64,000 nt of DNA. Origin: Pseudomonas nicosulfuronedens. GTDB lineage: Bacteria > Pseudomonadota > Gammaproteobacteria > Pseudomonadales > Pseudomonadaceae. The DNA lies in the NCBI RefSeq assembly GCF_005877905.1, contig NZ_SWDV01000023.1:1-64000 (forward strand). Reading direction: 5' to 3'. Positions 57,488-64,000 of this stretch are shown piece after piece. The position numbers and the translations under genes are program-made. Every line of letters begins with the position of its first letter. Position 1 is the stretch's first letter. The notes under the pieces are model-generated. The model ran no database searches, was not told where the DNA came from, and saw nothing but the letters and a program-made list of their open reading frames with translations.

Positions 57488-58165
57488 ATGAGAATCCTGT
57501 TGGCAGAAGACGACCAGCTGCTGGGCGATGGCATTCGCGCAGGGCTCGGTCTGGAAGGCGACACCGTGGACTGGGTGAGCGATGGCGTGGCCGCCGATCA
57601 GGCGCTGGCCACCGATGAGTTCGACCTGTTGGTCCTCGACCTCGGGCTGCCGCGCAAGGACGGCCTGGAAGTGCTGCGCGGCCTGCGCCGCCGGGGTGAC
57701 ATGACACCGGTGCTGATCCTCACCGCCCGCGACAAGGTGGCCGACCGCGTGGCCGGCCTCGACGCCGGCGCCGACGACTACCTGACCAAACCTTTCGACC
57801 TCGATGAACTGCTCGCCCGTGTCCGCGCCCTGACCCGCCGCCACACCGGCCGCGCTGCACCGCTGCTGCAACACGGCGAACTGGCACTGGACCCGGCCAC
57901 TCACCAGGTCAGCCTGGCCGGTTCACCGGTTGACCTGGCACCACGCGAATATGCGCTGCTGCGCCTGCTGCTGGAACAACGCGGCAAGGTACTGTCCCGT
58001 GCTCGCCTGGTGGAGGCCCTCTACGGCTGGGACGGCGACCTGGAAAGCAACGCCATCGAAGTCCATATCCACCACCTGCGGCGCAAGCTGGGCAACGGCC
58101 TGATCCGTACCGTGCGCGGTATCGGCTACGGCATCGACCGCCCCGAAGGCGCCGCACGAGCTTGA
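57488..58165 (+). CDS. OmpR-family response regulator
   Basis: The 225-aa regulator has a receiver domain (acidic pair in LLAEDDQLL, phospho-acceptor D51 in VLDLGLPRKDG, lysine in YLTKPFDLDEL) and an OmpR/PhoB-type winged helix (LAPREYALLRLLLEQRGKVL, SRARLVEALYGWDGD, then NAIEVHIHHLRRKLG). It resembles QseB/PmrA/TctD regulators. It overlaps the sensor kinase by four bases (TTGA), so the two form one unit. The ATG at 57488 gives MRILLAEDD. The signal and target genes are unknown; the nearby small periplasmic gene may be regulated. Confidence 0.92.
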   Translation: MRILLAEDDQLLGDGIRAGLGLEGDTVDWVSDGVAADQALATDEFDLLVLDLGLPRKDGLEVLRGLRRRGDMTPVLILTARDKVADRVAGLDAGADDYLTKPFDLDELLARVRALTRRHTGRAAPLLQHGELALDPATHQVSLAGSPVDLAPREYALLRLLLEQRGKVLSRARLVEALYGWDGDLESNAIEVHIHHLRRKLGNGLIRTVRGIGYGIDRPEGAARA

Positions 58166-59565
58166 GCAGCTCGCCGCCCCGCGCCGGTTCCATCAGCCGG
58201 CGCCTGTTGCTGACGCTGATCGGCGGTGTGTCCGTGCTGTGGCTGGTAGCCGGCCTCTTCACCTATCACCTGACCCGCGAGCAGGTGAACCGGCTCTACG
58301 ACCAGGACATGATCGACTTCGGCCAGGCCGCCCTGAGCCTGGTCGACGTCGCCGACGCCATCGACCCACAATCCAGCGACGCCATGGAAATCCTCGCGCG
58401 CAGCCGCAAGGCCATCGAAGGGCTGCCACTGATCCGTCGCGAAGCCACGCTGGGCTACGCCATCTGGTATCGCGGCCAACCGCTGCTGGCCACCCACAAG
58501 CCGCCCGGGGGAATCGAGGCGCAACCGCCGGGCTTCTCCGACCTGCTCAGCGGCGGGGTCAACTGGCGCGTCCTGCAGATGGCCACGACGGGAGCGGATG
58601 AAGTGCGCATCTGGGTCTTCGAGGACCTGCACTACCGCCACAAGACCCTGCATCTGCTGCTGTTCAGCGCCCTGTTCCCGTTGCTGCTGGCACTGCCGCT
58701 GTTCGGCGTACTGGTCTGGTTCGGCGTGCGCCAGGGACTGGCGCCGCTGCGCAGCCTGATCGAACAGGTGCACCAGCGCGGCGCCCACAGCCTCCACCCG
58801 CTGGCCCTGAGTCGCGCACCGGTGGAGGTGCACAGCCTGGTCAACGAACTGAACCTGCTGCTGGAGCGCCTGCATTCGGCGATGGAAGCCGAGCGCCGGC
58901 TGACCAGCGACGCCGCCCACGAAATCCGCACGCCACTGGCCAGCCTGCGCACCCACGCCCAGGTAGCACTGCGCTCGTCCGACCCGGCCGCCCACGCCCA
59001 TGGGCTACAACAGGTCAGCCGCAGTGTCGAACGGATCAGTGCGCTGATGGAGCAGATCCTCCTGCTGGCGCGGCTCGATGCCGAAGAGCTGCACGAAATC
59101 TTCGCCCCGGTGGACCTGCGCCTGCTGGCCGAAGACACCATCGCCGATCTCGCGCCGCAAGCCATCGACAAACAGATCGAACTGACCCTCGACAGCCAGG
59201 AGGTCACGCTGCGCGGCGTAGCGGCGTGGCTCGGGCTGATGCTCACCAACCTGGTCGGCAACGCCTTGCGCTACACCCCCGAAGGCGGCCGCGTGGCCGT
59301 CAGCCTTGAGAGCACGAGCGACCGTCTGACCCTCTGGGTCCGCGACAACGGCCCCGGCGTAGCCCCGGCCGAACAGGCAGCGATCTTCACCCGCTTCTAC
59401 CGCAGCCCCAGCGTCGCCAGCAGCCACGGCAGCGGACTGGGCCTGCCCATCGTCAAGCGCATCGTGGAAATCCACCACGGGCGCATTTCCCTGCACGAAG
59501 GGCTGGACGGTGCCGGTCTGGGCGTCTGCGTCGAACTCCCGGTCACCACCGGGCCGATTCTCTGA
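58162..59565 (+). CDS. Sensor histidine kinase (QseC-like)
   Basis: A 467-aa inner-membrane kinase with a TTG start at 58162 overlapping the regulator stop; there is no suitable ATG. The first membrane segment (about residues 15-36, LLLTLIGGVSVLWLVAGLF) and a second (about 164-190, LLLFSALFPLLLALPLFGVL) flank a periplasmic sensor region of about 120 aa. The HisKA box has DAAHEIRTPLASL with H253, then N box NALRYTPEGG, DNGPGV and GSGLGLPIVKRIVE. It should phosphorylate the cognate regulator. The architecture suits QseC/TctE-type kinases; the ligand is unknown. Confidence 0.92.
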   Translation: MSSSPPRAGSISRRLLLTLIGGVSVLWLVAGLFTYHLTREQVNRLYDQDMIDFGQAALSLVDVADAIDPQSSDAMEILARSRKAIEGLPLIRREATLGYAIWYRGQPLLATHKPPGGIEAQPPGFSDLLSGGVNWRVLQMATTGADEVRIWVFEDLHYRHKTLHLLLFSALFPLLLALPLFGVLVWFGVRQGLAPLRSLIEQVHQRGAHSLHPLALSRAPVEVHSLVNELNLLLERLHSAMEAERRLTSDAAHEIRTPLASLRTHAQVALRSSDPAAHAHGLQQVSRSVERISALMEQILLLARLDAEELHEIFAPVDLRLLAEDTIADLAPQAIDKQIELTLDSQEVTLRGVAAWLGLMLTNLVGNALRYTPEGGRVAVSLESTSDRLTLWVRDNGPGVAPAEQAAIFTRFYRSPSVASSHGSGLGLPIVKRIVEIHHGRISLHEGLDGAGLGVCVELPVTTGPIL

Positions 59566-59648
59566 ACCCCGCGCGAATCACGGCAGTCCACCCTGTACGG
59601 TCCGCTCGTGCGGTCCGCGACAACGGTCAAGTTGACAGGAGTACTGCC

Positions 59649-59915
59649 ATGAAACGTGCCGCCCTGCTCATTACAGCCGCCCTGCTGACGTCACCGGCTT
59701 TCGCCGCCGACCTGTGCAGCGACAATCTCCAGAAAGTCGATGACGCGGTAAAAACCGTCACCAACAACACCCAGGCCCAGGAGCAGGCCATGCGCCTGCA
59801 GGAAAAGGCCGCCCAGGCCCAGGCCGCGGGTGACACCAAGGCCTGCATCGCGCAGACCGAAAAAGCCCTGCAGCTGCTGAAGAAAAACGCCGGCGACGGC
59901 GGAGCCAACGGGTGA
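59649..59915 (+). CDS. Small secreted hypothetical protein
   Basis: An 88-aa protein with a signal peptide (MKRAALLITAALLTSPAFAA) and a mature part of about 68 aa rich in Ala, Gln and Lys with heptad-like helices (QKVDDAVKTVTNNTQAQEQA, EKAAQAQAAGDTKACIAQTE) and two cysteines. I do not recognise it. The helices suggest a small periplasmic helical bundle or binding protein. It lies 83 bases after the sensor kinase on the same strand, with AGGAG upstream of the ATG, and may be a target or partner of that system. Confidence 0.78.
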   Translation: MKRAALLITAALLTSPAFAADLCSDNLQKVDDAVKTVTNNTQAQEQAMRLQEKAAQAQAAGDTKACIAQTEKALQLLKKNAGDGGANG

Positions 59916-60065
59916 TCCCGCACGCGGCGGCCGGCCTCTCACCGGTCGCCGCTCATAAGGCCCACTAAGCCTGTGCCATTCGCAACGCCGTAGTTGATTC
60001 CCCGCTCTCCCCACCCGCCTAAGATGGTGCGATTCCCGACCACAAGAATCACAACCGGAATCGCC

Positions 60066-63000
60066 ATGCCCGTCACCCGCCTGCTCATCGCCAACCGTGG
60101 CGAGATCGCCATCCGCATTGCCCGCGCCGCTGCCGAGCTGGGTATCCAGACGCTGGCGATCTTCGCCGAGGACGATGCCGCCTCGCTGCACACGCGCCGG
60201 ACCGACCAGGCCGCAGCCCTGAAAGGGCGCGGCGCCAGCGCCTACCTGGACCAACAGCAGATCATCGACATCGCCCTGGCCCACGGCTGCGACTCGGTGC
60301 ATCCAGGCTATGGCTTCCTTTCCGAGAGCGCCGATTTCGCTCGCCGCTGCGAAGCCGCCGGGCTTACCTTCGTCGGCCCCTCGGCGGAAGTGCTCGATCT
60401 CTTCGGTAACAAAGCCCGTGCACGCGACCTCGCCCGTGATCACGGTGTAGCCCTCGCAGCCGGAAGCAACAGCGCCACATCATTGGAAGATGCCGAACGC
60501 TTCTTCCGCGAACTGCCCGCCGGCGCCGGCATGATGATCAAGGCCCTCGCCGGCGGCGGCGGACGTGGCATGCGTGCGGTACACCGCGCCGATGAAATCG
60601 CTGACGCCTATGCCCGCTGCCAGGCCGAAGCCCGCGCGGCGTTCGGCGATGATCGGCTCTATGTCGAGCGCCTGATCCAGTGCGCCCGTCACATCGAGGT
60701 GCAGGTGATCGGCGACGGTCGTGTCGTCAGCCACCTGTGGGAACGCGACTGCACCCTGCAGCGGCGCAACCAGAAACTGCTGGAGATCGCCCCCAGCCCC
60801 AACCTGCACCCGCGCCTGCGGGGCGCCATCCTCGCTGCCGCGGTGCGGTTGGCCGAAGCCGTGGACTACCGTGGCCTGGGCACCTTCGAGTTCCTGCTGG
60901 ACGAGGACAGCGGCGACTTCGTGTTCATGGAAGCCAACCCGCGCCTGCAGGTGGAACACACCATCACCGAAGCGGTGACCGGCATCGACCTGGTCCAGGC
61001 ACAACTGCGCATCGCCGCCGGCGCCAGCCTCGCCGAGCTGAACCTGACCCAGGCCGAGATTCCCGCGCCGCGCGGCCACGCCCTGCAACTGCGGATCAAC
61101 CTGGAAAGCCTCGCCAGCGACGGCACGCCCCACCTCGCCTGCGGCACCCTGAGCGCCTACGAGCCGCCCAGCGGCCCCGGCCTGCGCGTGGATGGCTACG
61201 GCTACGCCGGTTACCGCAACAGCGCCGGCTACGACTCGCTGCTGGCCAAGCTGATCGTCCACGGCAACGGCGGTTATCCACAGCTGGTGCAGCGCGCCTA
61301 CCGGGCGCTCTGCGAATTCCGTCTGGAAGGCGTGGCGAGCAACATACCGCTGCTGCTCAATCTACTGCGCCAGAGCGCAGTGGCCGACAACCAGGTCACC
61401 ACCCGCTATATCGAAGAACACCTGGCCACACTGCTGGGCGCACAGGAGCACGCGCACCCGCATCGCTTCTTCAGCCACGCTGGCGTATCCGCGCAAGCCC
61501 AGCGTGCCAGCGAAGCGCCGGCTGGTTGCGTCCCACTCGCTACGCCCAGCGCGGGCGTGCTGGTCAGCCTGAACGTCTCCACTGGCGACGCCGTCGCCCA
61601 GGGCCAGACCATCGCCGTCGTCGAGGCGATGAAGATGGAATTCGAGGTCAAGGCCAGTGCCGGCGGCATCGTCCACAGCCTCGCCGCCACACCCGGTGAT
61701 AGCCTCGGCGAAGCCGATGCGCTGCTGTTCGTCGAACCGATGGACATAGAAGCGCAGGGCCCTGAAAGCAACGACGCCATCGACCTGGGCGCGATCCGCG
61801 CCGACCTGGCCGAAGTCCTCGAGCGTCACGCCATCGGTCTCGACGAGCGCCGCCCGGAGGCTGTCGCCAAGCGCCACAGGATCGGCAAGCGCACCACTCG
61901 CGAAAACCTCACCGACCTGCTCGATGACGGCAGCTTCATCGAATACGGCGCCCTGGCCATCGCCGCCCAGCGTCGTCGCCGCAGCGTCGAGGAACTGATC
62001 GCCAGCAGCCCTGCCGACGGTATGGTCAGCGGCCTGGGCAGCATCAACGCCGCGCAGTTCGGCGACGAGAAGGCCCGCTGCCTGGTGCTGGCCTACGACT
62101 ACACGGTGTTCGCCGGCACCCAGGGCGTGATGAACCACAAGAAGACCGACCGCATGCTGCACCTCGCCGAGCAATGGCGCATCCCACTGGTGCTCTACGC
62201 GGAAGGTGGCGGCGGGCGTCCGGGCGACACCGATTTCGTCGGCGTGGCGGGGCTGGACAACATGAGCTTCGTCGGCCTGGCGCGACTCTCCGGACTGGTG
62301 CCGCTGGTGGGCGTGGTCTCCGGTCGCTGCTTTGCCGGCAACGCCGCGCTGCTGGGCTGCTGCGACGTGATCATCGCCACCCGCGATACCAGCCTAGGGA
62401 TGGCTGGCCCGGCGATGATCGAGGGCGGCGGCCTGGGCAAGTTCGCCCCCGAGGAAGTCGGCCCCAGCGACGTACAGAGCTCCAACGGCGTAATCGACGT
62501 ACTGGTGGAAGACGAGGCCGAGGCCACTCGGACGGCGCGCCAATACCTCGCCTATTTCCAGGGCGACACCGCTGATTGGGAATGCGCTGACCAGCGCTTG
62601 CTGCGCCACGCGGTGCCGGAGAACCGCCTGCGCGTCTACGACATCCGTCAGGTCATCGAACAGTTGGCCGACAGCGGATCGGTGCTGGAACTGCGCCGAC
62701 ACTTCGCCGCCGGGATGATCACCGCGCTGGTGCGCATCGAAGGCAAGCCCTTCGGGCTGATCGCCAACAACCCCATGCACCTGGGTGGTGCCATCGATGC
62801 CGAGGCCGGCGACAAGGCCGCTCGCTTCATGCAACTGTGCGACGCCTTCGACCTGCCGATCATTTCCCTGTGCGACACCCCCGGCTTCATGGTCGGCCCG
62901 GAAGCGGAGAAGACCGGCACCGTGCGCCACGTCTCGCGCATGTTCGTCACCGCCGCCAGTCTCACCGTTCCATTCTTCACCGTGGTCCTGCGCAAGGGCT

Positions 63001-63350
63001 ACGGCCTCGGCGCCCAAGCCATGGCCGCTGGTAGCTTCCACTCGGCGCTGTTCACCATCGCCTGGCCCAGCGGCGAGTTCGGCGCCATGGGACTGGAAGG
63101 GGCAATCCGCCTCGGCTATGCCAAGGAGCTGGCCGCAATCGAAGACCCGCTAGAGCGACAGAAGCTGTTCGACAAGCTGGTCGCTGCGGCCTACCGCAAC
63201 GGCAAGGGACTGAACATGGCGAGCTATCTGGAGATCGACGACGTCATCGACCCGGCCGACACCCGCCGCTGGTTGCTGCGCGGCCTGGCATCGACGCCGA
63301 AGCCCGCAGCACGCCAGGGGAAAAAACGTCCGCTGATCGATACCTGGTGA
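60066..63350 (+). CDS. Single-chain biotin-dependent acyl-CoA carboxylase
   Basis: A 1094-aa fusion with three parts. Residues ~1-445: biotin carboxylase (HPGYGFLSESADF, ATP-binding ALAGGGGRGMRAV, EANPRLQVEHTITE). Residues ~490-560: biotinyl domain with VEAMKMEFEV, lysine K523 to be biotinylated. Residues ~570-1094: PCC/ACC beta-type carboxyltransferase with two crotonase-like halves (LYAEGGGGRPGDTD; KGYGLGAQAMAAGSF). Only about 40 residues separate the first two domains, so no obvious BT domain. Resembles single-chain long-chain acyl-CoA carboxylases; the acyl substrate is unknown. Start ATG 60066 (MPVTRLLIANRGE). Confidence 0.88.
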   Translation: MPVTRLLIANRGEIAIRIARAAAELGIQTLAIFAEDDAASLHTRRTDQAAALKGRGASAYLDQQQIIDIALAHGCDSVHPGYGFLSESADFARRCEAAGLTFVGPSAEVLDLFGNKARARDLARDHGVALAAGSNSATSLEDAERFFRELPAGAGMMIKALAGGGGRGMRAVHRADEIADAYARCQAEARAAFGDDRLYVERLIQCARHIEVQVIGDGRVVSHLWERDCTLQRRNQKLLEIAPSPNLHPRLRGAILAAAVRLAEAVDYRGLGTFEFLLDEDSGDFVFMEANPRLQVEHTITEAVTGIDLVQAQLRIAAGASLAELNLTQAEIPAPRGHALQLRINLESLASDGTPHLACGTLSAYEPPSGPGLRVDGYGYAGYRNSAGYDSLLAKLIVHGNGGYPQLVQRAYRALCEFRLEGVASNIPLLLNLLRQSAVADNQVTTRYIEEHLATLLGAQEHAHPHRFFSHAGVSAQAQRASEAPAGCVPLATPSAGVLVSLNVSTGDAVAQGQTIAVVEAMKMEFEVKASAGGIVHSLAATPGDSLGEADALLFVEPMDIEAQGPESNDAIDLGAIRADLAEVLERHAIGLDERRPEAVAKRHRIGKRTTRENLTDLLDDGSFIEYGALAIAAQRRRRSVEELIASSPADGMVSGLGSINAAQFGDEKARCLVLAYDYTVFAGTQGVMNHKKTDRMLHLAEQWRIPLVLYAEGGGGRPGDTDFVGVAGLDNMSFVGLARLSGLVPLVGVVSGRCFAGNAALLGCCDVIIATRDTSLGMAGPAMIEGGGLGKFAPEEVGPSDVQSSNGVIDVLVEDEAEATRTARQYLAYFQGDTADWECADQRLLRHAVPENRLRVYDIRQVIEQLADSGSVLELRRHFAAGMITALVRIEGKPFGLIANNPMHLGGAIDAEAGDKAARFMQLCDAFDLPIISLCDTPGFMVGPEAEKTGTVRHVSRMFVTAASLTVPFFTVVLRKGYGLGAQAMAAGSFHSALFTIAWPSGEFGAMGLEGAIRLGYAKELAAIEDPLERQKLFDKLVAAAYRNGKGLNMASYLEIDDVIDPADTRRWLLRGLASTPKPAARQGKKRPLIDTW

Positions 63351-63358
63351 CGCATGGG

Positions 63359-63386
63359 TTGAGCTGCTCGCCCGATCCGCTAGAAT
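63359..63386 (+). promoter_or_regulatory. Candidate promoter before the riboswitch
   Basis: TTGAGC (63359-63364) and TAGAAT (63381-63386) are 16 bases apart, so transcription would start near 63393, just before the riboswitch core. It begins eight bases after the carboxylase stop. Confidence 0.55.
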
Positions 63387-63395
63387 GCGCGGCGT

Positions 63396-63545
63396 CATTG
63401 GGGAGTAGCCGACCGTTCGACGAACGGGGGCGACGTCAACACACTTGGCCCGCAGGCCATGGCGTCGTCAGCAGCTTTGCCTGGCAAGACCTTTGACCAC
63501 GCGATCTCCGCAACGGCCGGGGAGATGCGTGGTCATGGGTACTTA
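63396..63545 (+). promoter_or_regulatory. yybP-ykoY (Mn2+) riboswitch
   Basis: The leader has the conserved core GGGGAGTAGCC (63400-63410), the stem CCGTTC/GAACGG (63413-63427), and GTCAACACACTT (63435-63446) followed by GGCAAGACC (63483-63491). These are the landmarks of the yybP-ykoY family, which senses manganese. A long imperfect stem (TGACCACGC...GCGTGGTCA, with ATCTCC/GGAGAT, 63494-63535, one bulge) follows and may be the expression platform. The gene downstream is a cation antiporter. Confidence 0.85.
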
Positions 63546-63612
63546 CACCGGCCGGGAGCTTCACCGTGATGCACCACCCCACTCTTCGCTCCACCCGTCT
63601 GGAGCTGCGCGC

Positions 63613-64000
63613 ATGCTGACCTTCATTCTCGAACTGCTCGGCATGCTGCTGGTGATCCTGATCGCCGCCGAACTCTTCACCAACGCGCTGGAACACTTCG
63701 GCGAGCGCCTCGGCATCTCCGAAGGCGTCACCGGTTCGCTGTTCGCCGCCATCGGCACTGCCCTGCCGGAGACCCTGATCCCACTGCTGGCGCTGTTCGC
63801 CGGCACCAGCAATGTCAATCTCAACGAAGAAGTCGGCGTCGGCGCCATCCTCGGCGCACCGCTGATGCTCTCCACCCTGTCCACCTGCCTGATGGCGCTC
63901 GCCGCCTGGCGCGCTCGTGGCCTGTTCGGACGCATCCGCCCCGAGCGCACGGGCATGCAGCGCGACCTGAACTTCTTCCTGGTCGCCTTCAGCTTCGCCA
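63613..64000 (+). CDS. Sodium/calcium-type cation antiporter (partial)
   Basis: The 5' 129 codons of a CaCA-like membrane transporter, cut by the window edge. It begins MLTFILELLGMLLVILIAAE and continues FTNALEHFGERLGISEGVTG, SLFAAIGTALPETLIPLLAL, with the alpha-repeat GTALPETLIPLLA and then NVNLNEEVGVGAILGAPLML, typical of the Na+/Ca2+ exchanger superfamily. The start ATG at 63613 has GGAG eight bases upstream. Its control by a Mn2+ riboswitch suggests it exports manganese or calcium, but this needs the missing C-terminal part to judge. Confidence 0.82.
   Translation, partial: MLTFILELLGMLLVILIAAELFTNALEHFGERLGISEGVTGSLFAAIGTALPETLIPLLALFAGTSNVNLNEEVGVGAILGAPLMLSTLSTCLMALAAWRARGLFGRIRPERTGMQRDLNFFLVAFSFA

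Overview
This window is chromosomal DNA of a Pseudomonas in or near the P. aeruginosa / P. citronellolis / P. nitroreducens group. The evidence is high GC (roughly 60-65% by eye), protein sequences very close to Pseudomonas FtsH, CarA, PNPase, Fur and OmlA, and a gene order that I remember as the PAO1 stretch from pcnB to lldD. There are no rRNA genes, insertion sequences, prophage or CRISPR arrays. Almost everything is core genome, so the interesting material is mostly regulatory DNA between well-known genes plus a few poorly characterised proteins.

Layout. 1-380: apparent 3' part of the CrcZ small RNA. 382-4566 (+): pcnB-folK-panBC-panD (RNA polyadenylation, folate, pantothenate). 4651-11532 (+): pgi, acs, an MpaB/DUF2236-like protein, a thiolase and a LuxR-type response regulator. 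11633-16911 (+): a DUF748/AsmA-like giant, two tandem DUF2845 secreted proteins and a rhomboid protease. 16921-19187 (-): CsbD and BON-domain stress proteins behind an apparent sigma-54/IHF promoter, then a zinc-ribbon/membrane/TPR protein. 19236-34455 (-): the information-processing and envelope block pnp, rpsO, truB, rbfA, infB, nusA, rimP, tRNA-fMet, tRNA-Leu, secG, tpiA, glmM, folP, ftsH, rlmE. 34535-34849 (+): yhbY. 34892-45715 (-): DUF4149-like, greA, carB, leuE, carA, dapB, dnaJ, dnaK, grpE. 45916-47592 (+): recN. 47665-48069 (-) fur, divergent from bamE/omlA. 48792-49527 (-): rnfH and ratA, divergent from smpB. 50199-57307: lldR, divergent from the lldP-lldD-dld lactate operon. 57488-59915 (+): a two-component system and a small periplasmic protein. 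60066-63350 (+): a single-chain biotin-dependent acyl-CoA carboxylase. 63359-64000: a yybP-ykoY (Mn2+) riboswitch and the start of a cation antiporter cut by the window edge.

How the parts work together. CrcZ titrates Hfq/Crc away from CA-rich ribosome-binding regions. Such motifs sit just upstream of acs (acetate activation) and lldP (lactate uptake) in this window, so these carbon-source genes plausibly belong to the same catabolite-repression circuit. The nusA/infB/rpsO/pnp block and the carA and rimP leaders contain strong RNA hairpins that look regulatory. The grpE-recN intergenic region joins a sigma-32 heat-shock promoter to a LexA box. The best candidate for something under-described is the BON-CsbD pair under an almost perfect -24/-12 promoter with an upstream IHF consensus. 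The DUF748-DUF2845-DUF2845-rhomboid cluster is second.
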